From Zeimonas sp937903095 (GTDB lineage Bacteria; Pseudomonadota; Gammaproteobacteria; Burkholderiales; Burkholderiaceae_E): a stretch of 6,069 nt of DNA. A program made the position numbers and the translations under genes. How positions within the stretch are numbered: the first letter of the stretch is position 1; each line of letters begins with the position of its first letter. The stretch lies in NCBI GenBank assembly GCA_937903095.1, contig CALCZN010000224.1, positions 1 to 6,069 on the forward strand, read 5' to 3'. This document shows, piece by piece, positions 1-5,549 of this stretch. Below the pieces are notes generated by a model. It had not been told where the DNA came from and ran no database searches. It saw only the letters and a program-made list of their open reading frames with translations.

Positions 1-1
1 C

Positions 2-244
2 CTGCACGGCGGTGGCTCGCCGGCGGCGATGAAGCAGGAGATCTGGCGCAACTATCCGGTGGGCAGCAAGGTGCAGCTCGTCGAGCGGCTGCTCGAGCGC
101 GGCGTGGTCAATGACCCGAAGCGCCCGATCGCGCGCAACCGCCAGCCCGGACGCTGTTGCGACGCCGGTTGCACGACGCCGGGGCAGGCGATGATGGTGC
201 CGATGCCTTCGCCCCGGGATCGGCAGCGAGGCGGCCGCAGCTGA
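2..244 (+). CDS. C-terminal fragment of probable HpaB / 4-hydroxybutyryl-CoA dehydratase family flavoprotein (partial at left edge)
   Basis: The frame is open from the window edge to a TGA at 242-244, giving about 80 residues of a gene that begins upstream. The peptide opens with a Gly-rich stretch (LHGGGSPAAMKQEIWRNYP), continues with an amphipathic segment (SKVQLVERLLERGV) and ends in a tail with a CCxxxC cysteine pattern after RNRQPGR. From memory of the family, this resembles the C-terminal end of 4-hydroxyphenylacetate 3-hydroxylase / 4-hydroxybutyryl-CoA dehydratase flavoproteins, where the C-terminal helical domain ends shortly after a GGGSP-like turn. The catalytic and FAD-binding parts lie outside the window, so neither substrate nor activity can be stated. 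The internal ATG at 29 is not a credible start, because the family-like sequence continues upstream of it. Moderate to low confidence in the family, high confidence that the frame is coding. Confidence 0.5.
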   Translation: MHGGGSPAAMKQEIWRNYPVGSKVQLVERLLERGVVNDPKRPIARNRQPGRCCDAGCTTPGQAMMVPMPSPRDRQRGGRS

Positions 245-298
245 GGCGACCGCTCCTGCTGTCGAAACGGGGCCCGCTGCTCGGCCGTGACCGGAACG

Positions 299-838
299 AT
301 GACGAAAGGCGCGAGCCGCGACGAGCTGCGCGGCGATCCACGAGGGCGCGCTTCGCTGCGCGCGCCGGCACGCGCTGCACTGCGAACGATCGCCGTCTTC
401 GAAGCGGCGAAGGGCGTGGCGGCGCTCGCCGCACTGCTCGGCTGGCTGAGCCTGATGCACCACGACGTGCATCGGCTCGCGCTCGAGGCGATCGGCCATT
501 TCGGGGCCGATCCGCATTCGCACTATCCGGAACTGCTGCTGCGTTACGTCGACGCGCTGAACGTCACGCCGGTGCGCACGACGGTGCTGCTCGGTGCGGC
601 CTATGCGGCGCTGCGCTGGCTGGAGGCTTGCGGACTGTGGCTCGATCGGACGTGGGGCGCCTGGATCGGCGCTCTCGGCAGCGGCGTCTACGTCCCCTTC
701 GAACTGTTGCATCTGCGGCATTCGCCGACGTGGCAGGGGCTGGTCGTCGTCTGCTTCAATCTCGCGCTCGTGCTCTTTCTGTGCTGGCGGCTGTGGCAAC
801 GTCGTGGGCAGCACGACTTCCCGGCAGGAACTTCATGA
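299..838 (+). CDS. DUF2127 family integral membrane protein
   Basis: A 179-residue protein from the ATG at 299. A GTG at 287 in the same frame would add four residues and cannot be excluded; neither start has a strong Shine-Dalgarno, though GGAA sits just before the ATG. An Arg-rich cytoplasmic N-terminus (residues 1-29) precedes four likely membrane segments at about 31-53, 92-114, 117-138 and 146-166. The order of motifs matches DUF2127: a FEAAKG start to helix 1, a soluble loop with HFGADP, then LRWLEACGLWLDRTWGAWI and YVPFELLHL, and a final hydrophobic helix ending in Arg-rich sequence. The molecular function of this family is not established. It lies 54 bp after the preceding gene and 34 bp before the acryloyl-CoA reductase gene, so co-transcription with either is possible. 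Nothing in the sequence suggests a specific substrate. Confidence 0.8.
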   Translation: MTKGASRDELRGDPRGRASLRAPARAALRTIAVFEAAKGVAALAALLGWLSLMHHDVHRLALEAIGHFGADPHSHYPELLLRYVDALNVTPVRTTVLLGAAYAALRWLEACGLWLDRTWGAWIGALGSGVYVPFELLHLRHSPTWQGLVVVCFNLALVLFLCWRLWQRRGQHDFPAGTS

Positions 839-861
839 TTGCGGCACGATCCCGTATTTTC

Positions 862-868
862 AGGGAGA
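862..868 (+). promoter_or_regulatory. Shine-Dalgarno that fixes the acuI start
   Basis: AGGGAGA ends four bases before the ATG at 873. The reading frame is open much further upstream (to 594), but that upstream part overlaps the DUF2127 gene and encodes Cys/Arg-rich sequence unlike any reductase. This site, together with the family-typical N-terminus MAPPDFTAYL, decides the start. Confidence 0.75.
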
Positions 869-872
869 AACC

Positions 873-1868
873 ATGGCACCGCCGGATTTCACCGCATACC
901 TGATCGACAAGGACGGCGACAAGGTCGGCGGCCGGCTCACGACGATGTCGGCTGCGCAGCTGGACGACGGCGAGGTCACGATCCGCGTCCATTTCTCGAG
1001 CATCAACTACAAGGACGCGCTGGCGGCCACCGGCGCCGGGAAGATCATCCGGCGTTTTCCCTGCGTCGGAGGAATCGACCTGGCGGGCGAAGTCGTCGAA
1101 AGCGCGGATGTACGCTTCCGCCCCGGCGACCCGGTGATCGCGACGAGCTTCGATCTCGGCGTCTCGCATCATGGCGGCTACGCGCAGTACGCGCGCGTGC
1201 CGGCCGACTGGGTCCTTCCGCTGCCCTCCGGATTGAGCCTGTTCGAGACGATGGCGCTGGGCACCGCGGGCTTCACCGCGGGCCTGGCTGTCGCGCGCAT
1301 GGAGCACAACGGATTGAAGCCGGAGAACGGTCCCGTCGTCGTCACCGGCGCCACCGGCGGCGTGGGGGGCCTTGCGATCGACATGCTCTCGCGGCTCGGC
1401 TACGAGGTCGTCGCGCTTACGCGCAAGGCGTCCGAGGAACAGTATCTGCGCGATCTCGGCGCTTCATCGGTGGAACTCGTCTCGCAGATCGATCTCGCGA
1501 AGGTGCGGCCGCTCGAGCGCGCGCGATGGGCCGGCGCGGTCGACAACGTGGGCGGCCCGATCCTGCACTGGGCGCTCGCCAGCATGAAGCAGGCGGGCAC
1601 CGTGGCGAGCATCGGCAATGCGGCGAGCGTCGAACTGCACACGACGGTGTTTCCGTTCATCCTGCGCGGCGTGAGCCTGCTCGGCGTGGACTCCGGCTTC
1701 ACCGGCTCCCCGGGCCGGGAACAGGTATGGAATCGGCTCGCGACCGACCTGAAGCCGCGGCATCTGCACGAGATCACCCGCACGATCGACCTGCAGGCGC
1801 TGCCCGGCGCGTTCGACGACTTCGTGCAGGGGCGGGTGAAAGGACGCACGGTCGTGCGTCTGCTGTAG
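873..1868 (+). CDS. acuI: AcuI/YhdH-type NADPH-dependent acryloyl-CoA reductase (zinc-free MDR quinone oxidoreductase family)
   Basis: A 331-residue protein, close to the 324 residues of E. coli YhdH, which it resembles along its whole length. The family reduces acryloyl-CoA to propionyl-CoA with NADPH and so detoxifies acrylate; it is a cytoplasmic medium-chain dehydrogenase/reductase without catalytic zinc. Family signatures are HFSSINYKDALA (40-51), GKIIRRFP...GIDLAG (56-72), GTAGFTA (130-136), the Rossmann nucleotide-binding motif VTGATGGVGG (157-166), YLRDLGAS (191-198), WAGAVDNVGG (219-228) and TTVFPFILRG...LGVDS (257-274). Residue R184 in ALTRK follows strand beta-2 of the Rossmann fold, where this family binds the NADPH 2'-phosphate. 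No zinc-ligand set is seen. It lies 34 bp after the DUF2127 gene and 108 bp before the sulfur cassette. The family assignment is secure. Acryloyl-CoA as the physiological substrate is inferred from characterised members. Confidence 0.9.
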   Translation: MAPPDFTAYLIDKDGDKVGGRLTTMSAAQLDDGEVTIRVHFSSINYKDALAATGAGKIIRRFPCVGGIDLAGEVVESADVRFRPGDPVIATSFDLGVSHHGGYAQYARVPADWVLPLPSGLSLFETMALGTAGFTAGLAVARMEHNGLKPENGPVVVTGATGGVGGLAIDMLSRLGYEVVALTRKASEEQYLRDLGASSVELVSQIDLAKVRPLERARWAGAVDNVGGPILHWALASMKQAGTVASIGNAASVELHTTVFPFILRGVSLLGVDSGFTGSPGREQVWNRLATDLKPRHLHEITRTIDLQALPGAFDDFVQGRVKGRTVVRLL

Positions 1869-1904
1869 CGTCGGATCGCCGCCGCGCAAAAGATCACGCT
1901 TGCC

Positions 1905-1927
1905 GCGCGGCCATCGGCCCCCCGCGC
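1905..1927. repeat. GC-rich inverted repeat after acuI
   Basis: GCGCGG (1905-1910) pairs with CCGCGC (1922-1927) around an 11-base loop, and GGCC-ATC-GGCC is nested inside. It lies 37 bp after the acuI stop. No T-run follows, so a canonical intrinsic terminator is not supported. It may still slow or end transcription, or be a chance product of high GC. Confidence 0.3.
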
Positions 1928-1932
1928 CGCCG

Positions 1933-1969
1933 ACACCGGTAGGGTAGGTGTTCGGCATTCAGCCGGTGT
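1933..1969. repeat. 7-bp inverted repeat immediately upstream of the DsrE gene
   Basis: ACACCGG (1933-1939) and CCGGTGT (1963-1969) are perfect complements separated by 23 bases, ending seven bases before the DsrE ATG. The position suits either an operator half-site pair or a leader hairpin near the ribosome binding site of the first cassette gene. The spacing (30 bp centre to centre of the arms, about three helical turns) would suit two dimers or a looped contact on one face of the helix. No clear -35/-10 pair is visible nearby. Confidence 0.35.
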
Positions 1970-1976
1970 GCGGAGC

Positions 1977-2369
1977 ATGAGCTCGAAACGGATCAGCATC
2001 ATCGTCGTCTCCGGATCGAGGGAGCGGCTGCAGATGGCGGCGATGATCGCCGCGGTCGGCGCGGTCAGCGGCAACCGGGTCACGGTGTTCCTGTCGATGA
2101 ACGCGCTGCGCTACTTCGTGAAGGACGACGAGACCGCCGCGCCCGCCGAGGGTCCGTTCGGCCAGCTGCTCGAAGAGAAGCAGGTGACGCCGTTCCGCAC
2201 GCTGTTCGAGCAGGCGGTGTCGCTCGGCGACGCGAAGCTCCATCCGTGCTCGATGGCGATGGACGTTCTCGCGCTCGAACCCGCCGCACTCGAACCGTGG
2301 CTCGCCGAGCCGCTCGGCCTGACCAGGTTCCTCGCCGACGCGGCAGACGCGCAGACGTGGTCGTTCTGA
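1977..2369 (+). CDS. DsrE family sulfurtransferase-like protein
   Basis: A 130-residue protein from the ATG at 1977. A GTG at 1968 in the same frame would add three residues; GGAG lies very close to the ATG, so the start is slightly uncertain. It has the DsrE/DsrF fold pattern: a first beta strand (RISIIVVSG, 5-13), a helix rich in Ala and Met (LQMAAMIAAVGAVSG), a second strand (RVTVFLSMNAL), a variable acidic loop (51-70) and a C-terminal block with C91 in HPCSMAMDVLALEP, then LTRFLADAADA. C91 is the only cysteine and sits where DsrE relatives carry the persulfide-bearing cysteine (CxMSMD-like). Such proteins accept and pass sulfane sulfur, often to or from TusA. It heads the cassette, 32 bp before the TusA gene. 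The family is well supported; the sulfur donor and acceptor are inferred. Confidence 0.82.
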   Translation: MSSKRISIIVVSGSRERLQMAAMIAAVGAVSGNRVTVFLSMNALRYFVKDDETAAPAEGPFGQLLEEKQVTPFRTLFEQAVSLGDAKLHPCSMAMDVLALEPAALEPWLAEPLGLTRFLADAADAQTWSF

Positions 2370-2390
2370 CGAAGCGACGCGGTGCAGGCG

Positions 2391-2396
2391 AGGAAG
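2391..2396 (+). promoter_or_regulatory. Shine-Dalgarno that fixes the GTG start of the TusA gene
   Basis: AGGAAG ends five bases before the GTG at 2402. No ATG lies in the frame between the DsrE stop and the CPxP motif, so this site is what marks the unusual GTG start. Confidence 0.65.
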
Positions 2397-2401
2397 ATCC
2401 G

Positions 2402-2632
2402 GTGGCCACGAGAAGACTGATCGACGCGCGCGGCAGCTTCTGCCCCGGCCCGCTGATGGAGCTGATCGCCGGAATGAAGATGGCGCAGGTCGGCGACGAG
2501 ATCGAGGTGCTGTCCAGCGACCGGGGATCGGCGCACGAGATCCCGGAGTGGATCCTCAAGGTCGGGCACGAGCACCTCGGCACGCGCGAAGAGAACGGCG
2601 TCTGGCATGTGTCGGTGCGCAAGGCGAAGTGA
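2402..2632 (+). CDS. TusA family sulfur carrier protein
   Basis: A 76-residue protein, the normal size for TusA, initiated at GTG. The open frame continues upstream through the DsrE gene, but that part is Arg-rich and out of family. The fold is recognisable: strand RLIDARG (5-11), the CPGP form of the CPxP active-site motif at 14-17 at the start of a helix (CPGPLMELIAGM), strand DEIEVLSSD (33-41), a second helix (AHEIPEWILKVG) and a final strand (VWHVSV). C14 should carry the persulfide. TusA proteins pass sulfur to DsrE-type, Hdr-like or tRNA-thiolation partners. Here it lies between a DsrE gene and an SQR-like gene, which points to a role in oxidative sulfur handling rather than tRNA modification; that role is inferred. 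It precedes the SQR-like gene by 52 bp. Confidence 0.88.
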   Translation: MATRRLIDARGSFCPGPLMELIAGMKMAQVGDEIEVLSSDRGSAHEIPEWILKVGHEHLGTREENGVWHVSVRKAK

Positions 2633-2684
2633 TCAAGGCAACCAAGGCGGACGCGGGCAGGCCTCCATCACGGGAGAACGGGCG

Positions 2685-3818
2685 ATGCGCATCCTGATCG
2701 TCGGCGGCGGCATGGGCGGCACGATTCTCGCGAACAACCTCGCCCGGCGCCTGGCGCCCGAACTGAAGAGCGGGCGCGTGAGCATCACGATGCTGTCCGC
2801 CTCGGAGCGTCATTTCTACCAGCCGGGGCTGCTCTACCTGGCCTTCGGCCGCGTCACTCCCGACGAGCTGTATCAAGACCAGGCGAGCCTGCTCGAGCCC
2901 GGCATCGAATTCCTCGTCGATCCGGCCGAAGAGTTCCTGCTCGATCGGAACCAGCTGAGAAGCCGCAGCGGGCGCACCTTCGACTACGACATCCTGGCGA
3001 TCGCCACCGGATCGCGTCCGGTGCCGGAACTCACCCCGGGGCTGGCCGAAACCGCCGAGAGCTTCTACACCGAAGAGACGGCGCTGAAGATGTTCCAGCG
3101 ACTGCGCCGGTTCGACGGCGGGCGCGTCGTCGTCGTGGTGGGCGTGCCGCACAAGTGCCCGATGGCGCCGCTCGAGATCCTCTTCCTGCTGCACGACTAC
3201 TTCGACGGCCGCGGCATCCTCGACAAGGTGAAGCTGCACTACACCTACCCGATCGGCCGCGTGCACAGCCTGGAGAACGTCGCGAAGTGGGCGGCGCCCG
3301 AAATGGAGCGGCTCGGCATCACCTACGAGACGCTGTTCAATATCCGGGAAGTCGACGCGCAGGCGGGAGTGGTGCACAGCGAGGAGGGCACGCAGGCGCC
3401 GTTCGATCTGCTGGTCTCGATTCCCGCGCACCGCGGCATGGAGGTCATCGAGAACAACGGCCTGGGCGCCGGCGGCTTCATCCCCACCCACCGCCAGCGG
3501 CTCAACATGGAAGGGCGCGACAACGTCTACGTGCTCGGCGACACGACGACCCTGCCGATCAGCAAGGCGGGCTCCACCGCCCATTACCAGGCCGAAACGC
3601 TGGGCGAGAACATTGCGGCGATGGTGCGCCTGGGCGCTCCCGTGCGCGACTACGACGGCAAGGTCTTCTGCTTCATCGAGGCCGGCAGGGATCGCGCCAC
3701 CTACGCGAAGTTCGATTACCTGCATCCGCCCGATCCGAAGCCGCCGACGAGGTCGGTGCACTGGTTCAAGACGGCCTACAACAAGCTGTACTGGGCTTCG
3801 GCACGAGGCCTGCTCTGA
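2685..3818 (+). CDS. Sulfide:quinone oxidoreductase-like FAD-dependent oxidoreductase
   Basis: A 377-residue protein from the ATG at 2685, preceded by GGGAG eight bases upstream; the frame is open further left but overlaps the TusA gene. The dinucleotide-binding motif for FAD is at the N-terminus (ILIVGGGMGG, 3-12), followed by HFYQPGLLYL (43-52), the YDILAIATGS motif (101-110), FYTEETALKM (128-137), a first redox cysteine C158 in PHKCPMAPLE, and the FAD-contacting GD motif (G285-D286) followed by ISKAGSTAHYQAE. A second redox cysteine is C329 in VFCFIEAG. The C-terminal stretch HWFKTAYNKLYWASARG is aromatic and basic, as in SQRs that sit on the membrane face. SQRs oxidise sulfide to polysulfide or persulfide and reduce quinone. 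Only two cysteines are present, matching the two conserved in all SQR types; the extra N-terminal cysteine of type I enzymes is absent. A soluble FCSD-like or NAD(P)H-linked role is a weaker alternative. Confidence 0.82.
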   Translation: MRILIVGGGMGGTILANNLARRLAPELKSGRVSITMLSASERHFYQPGLLYLAFGRVTPDELYQDQASLLEPGIEFLVDPAEEFLLDRNQLRSRSGRTFDYDILAIATGSRPVPELTPGLAETAESFYTEETALKMFQRLRRFDGGRVVVVVGVPHKCPMAPLEILFLLHDYFDGRGILDKVKLHYTYPIGRVHSLENVAKWAAPEMERLGITYETLFNIREVDAQAGVVHSEEGTQAPFDLLVSIPAHRGMEVIENNGLGAGGFIPTHRQRLNMEGRDNVYVLGDTTTLPISKAGSTAHYQAETLGENIAAMVRLGAPVRDYDGKVFCFIEAGRDRATYAKFDYLHPPDPKPPTRSVHWFKTAYNKLYWASARGLL

Positions 3819-3836
3819 CGGCCGGGAGTATCGACG

Positions 3837-4286
3837 ATGGACAGGCAAGGCACGGCGCCGCGCGAATCCGGCGACGAGATCGGGCATCTGGTCGATGCGG
3901 CGCGCGACGCACTCAGCGACGAGATGGTGGGCAGGCTTTCGGCGACGATGACCGATGCGATCGCGCTGTTCGATCGGCTCACGCGCGGCGGCGCCGATCG
4001 CCTGATCGACCTCGCAGAGCAGTTCGAGCGGCTCGAACGCTCCGGCGCATTGCAGAAGCTGAGCGACTCGCTGCCGGCGCTCGTCGAAGGCGTCTCGCGC
4101 ATCCAGCCGCTGCTCGACGCGATCGACACGGCGGCCGCACGCACGAGCATGCAGCCTGCCTCGTCGGGCGGCCTGCGCGCCCTGCTGGCACTCGTGCGCG
4201 AACCGGAGTTCCAGGACACGATGCGCTTCCTGCTTGCCGTCGGCGAGGAATTGCGCGGCGCCCGGAGCGCGCAGCGGACACGTTGA
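3837..4286 (+). CDS. DUF1641 family protein
   Basis: A 149-residue protein from the ATG at 3837, with GGGAG at 3824-3828 and only 18 bp after the SQR-like stop, so translation is probably coupled to the same mRNA. It appears almost all helical: an N-terminal segment (12-62), a hydrophobic/acidic repeat region (LIDLAEQFERLERSG, LQKLSDSLPALVEGVSRIQPLLDAID) and a C-terminal signature GGLRALLALVREPEFQDTMRFLLAV (about 111-135, given as its two halves GGLRALLALV and REPEFQDTMRFLLAV). The Gly-Gly-Leu...Arg-x-Pro-Glu-x-Gln pattern is the DUF1641 hallmark. There are no cysteines, so it should not bind a cluster or carry sulfur. Family members are commonly encoded beside SQR, DsrE and formate dehydrogenase genes; their job is not established. 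A scaffold, membrane tether or accessory subunit for the flavoprotein is the natural inference. Last gene of the cassette. Confidence 0.72.
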   Translation: MDRQGTAPRESGDEIGHLVDAARDALSDEMVGRLSATMTDAIALFDRLTRGGADRLIDLAEQFERLERSGALQKLSDSLPALVEGVSRIQPLLDAIDTAAARTSMQPASSGGLRALLALVREPEFQDTMRFLLAVGEELRGARSAQRTR

Positions 4287-4612
4287 CCGGGCACGCCCGA
4301 ATCGACGCGGCAGCGGCGGCGTGAAGAGCGACGACCGGGATCCGCTCGCAGTTGGCGGCATGGTAGGCCGCTTTGGAGACCGCGCTCAGCGCCCACCGCC
4401 GCACGCACGTAGCGGCGGCTCCGCTTGCGCTCTCCCGCGCTGCATAAGGCAGCACTCCCGGCTGCGAAAGCTGCTCCGCGTGCGGGAACGCTTCATTCTG
4501 CAGCGCGCTCGCACGCTGAGCGGCGAGTTTCGCGTCGCCCGGCGTCCGTTCCGGCTCGTCGAGCGCGACGTAGTATGAATACTGCTGCGGTACCTCGGGG
4601 GCGAGAGACACG
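4287..4612. other. 326-bp gap between the sulfur cassette and the asparaginase gene
   Basis: No convincing plus-strand gene is present: the plus-strand frames are Arg-rich and lack family resemblance. It holds small dyads: CGGGC-AC-GCCCG (4288-4299) just after the DUF1641 stop, the CCGCCGC/GCGGCGG stem (4396-4418) and GCTGC-ATAAG-GCAGC (4439-4453). None is followed by a T-run. The minus strand is open across the whole gap from a GTG at 4611 with coding-like codon positions (see findings). A promoter for the asparaginase gene presumably lies near its right end, but I cannot point to a good -35/-10 pair. Confidence 0.5.
4396..4418. repeat. 7-bp inverted repeat in the intergenic gap
   Basis: CCGCCGC (4396-4402) and GCGGCGG (4412-4418) form a perfect stem around a nine-base loop, about 110 bp after the DUF1641 stop. 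It could end or attenuate cassette transcription, but no T-run follows and GC-rich DNA makes such stems by chance. Confidence 0.3.
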
Positions 4613-5536
4613 ATGAGTCAAAAGGACTCCTTTGCCTTCGGCATCGTCGTCCACGGCGGAGCGGGAGCGCCCCTGGAGGATGCGGACGGCTGCGAAGCAG
4701 CGGTTCGTGCCGGACGGCGCGCGACCGAAGAGGGCGCAGACGCGTTGCAGGCAGCAGTCGCCGCGGTCGTCGTCCTCGAGGACGACGGGCGTTTCAATGC
4801 GGGTTCGGGCGCGATCGTCGGCCTGGACGGCACGACGATCGAGTTCGACGCGGCAGTCATGGATTCGAACGGACGTCTCGGAGCGGTGGCGTGCCTGCAG
4901 CGCGTGAAGAACCCGGTTCTGGTCGCGCAAGCCGTTTCGCGTTCGCCGCACTGGCTGCTGGCGGGCGAGGGCGCCGAACGCTTCGCGCGCGTCGCAGGCT
5001 TTCCCGAGCACGATGCGATCCACGATCGCGCCGTGCATCGCAACCGACTCTTGATCGCGCAGCTACGAGGAGACCAGCCCGCGCGCCACGGCGTCGACAA
5101 CGAATCGTTTCGGCGCCTGTGGAATTACGCGATCCCGTGGCCGGGCAGCGAACCCGGCGACCGCGGCGCCGCGTGCGACACGGTGGGAGCCGTCGTTCGC
5201 GACGGCGAAGGACGCTTCGCGGTTGCCTGCTCGACGGGCGGCTCCGCACCATCGCTGTTGGGCCGCGTCGGCGACACACCGATCATCGGCAGCGGCTTCT
5301 ATGCGGGACCGAAGGGCGCCGTCGCGGCGACCGGCGTCGGCGAACACATCGTCCGCCATCTGCTCTCGTACGCCGTTTACCAGTGGATCGAACAGGGCAT
5401 GCCGCTGCAGAAGGCGCTCGAGCGCGGCATCGATCTGTTTCCCGACGAAATCGACGTCGGGCTGATCGCGATCAGCCGCACCGAAGCGGGCAGTCGAAGC
5501 AATCGATGCATGGCGGCGAGTTCCTTCGAGCGCTAG
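4613..5536 (+). CDS. iaaA: Isoaspartyl peptidase / L-asparaginase (Ntn-hydrolase, plant-type)
   Basis: A 307-residue protein, near the usual 310-320, from the ATG at 4613. It belongs to the threonine-type Ntn-hydrolases that self-cleave into alpha and beta subunits, then hydrolyse isoaspartyl dipeptides and asparagine in the cytoplasm. Seen in order: HGGAG (14-18), FNAGSG (61-66), IEFDAAVMD (76-84), a KNPVLVAQAVSRSPHWLL helix (99-116), a variable linker (131-189), and the cleavage site D189-T190 in CDTVGAVV. T190 is the predicted nucleophile. T208 in CSTGG, R218 and D221 in GRVGD, and T240-G241 correspond to the substrate-binding residues T197, R207, D210 and T230-G231 of the E. coli enzyme. 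The cleavage residue is Asp, as in glycosylasparaginases, rather than the Gly of the E. coli protein. No signal peptide is seen. It converges with the SnoaL-like gene, 13 bp apart. The start lacks a strong Shine-Dalgarno (CGAGAG only). Confidence 0.9.
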   Translation: MSQKDSFAFGIVVHGGAGAPLEDADGCEAAVRAGRRATEEGADALQAAVAAVVVLEDDGRFNAGSGAIVGLDGTTIEFDAAVMDSNGRLGAVACLQRVKNPVLVAQAVSRSPHWLLAGEGAERFARVAGFPEHDAIHDRAVHRNRLLIAQLRGDQPARHGVDNESFRRLWNYAIPWPGSEPGDRGAACDTVGAVVRDGEGRFAVACSTGGSAPSLLGRVGDTPIIGSGFYAGPKGAVAATGVGEHIVRHLLSYAVYQWIEQGMPLQKALERGIDLFPDEIDVGLIAISRTEAGSRSNRCMAASSFER

Positions 5537-5549
5537 CGGTGCGCGGATG

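Noticed and set aside
594..872. N-terminal extension of the AcuI frame by 93 residues
   Set aside because: It overlaps the DUF2127 gene, is rich in Cys, Ser and Arg, and matches nothing in the reductase family; the ATG at 873 has a clear Shine-Dalgarno.
1905..1927. Intrinsic terminator after acuI
   Set aside because: The stem exists but no T-run follows on either strand, so only an inverted repeat is listed.
839..1942. Plus-strand 367-codon frame over the acuI gene
   Set aside because: It is out of phase with the recognisable AcuI protein, Arg/Gly-rich and without family features.
1400..2083. Minus-strand 227-codon frame over the acuI end and DsrE start
   Set aside because: Low-complexity Ser/Arg/Thr-rich translation that crosses two supported genes; a shadow.
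873..4286. DMSP-type link between acuI (acrylate detoxification) and the neighbouring sulfur genes
   Set aside because: No DMSP lyase or demethylase gene is present, acuI is separated by a 108-bp gap with stems, and AcuI homologues are widespread in bacteria without DMSP metabolism.
2556..4361. A 601-codon open frame on the minus strand opposite the SQR-like and DUF1641 genes
   Set aside because: Its translation is rich in Arg, His, Gln and Glu without fold-like pattern, and it mirrors the codon phase of well-supported plus-strand genes with their own Shine-Dalgarno sites. Long antisense frames are expected at this GC content.
4439..4453. GCTGC-ATAAG-GCAGC hairpin as a terminator or small RNA
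   Set aside because: Short five-base stem, no T-run and no promoter; likely chance in GC-rich DNA.
4549..4576. Promoter for the asparaginase gene (TTCCGG, 16 bp, TAGTAT)
   Set aside because: The -35 matches poorly and the -10 only four of six positions; not better than chance in this context.
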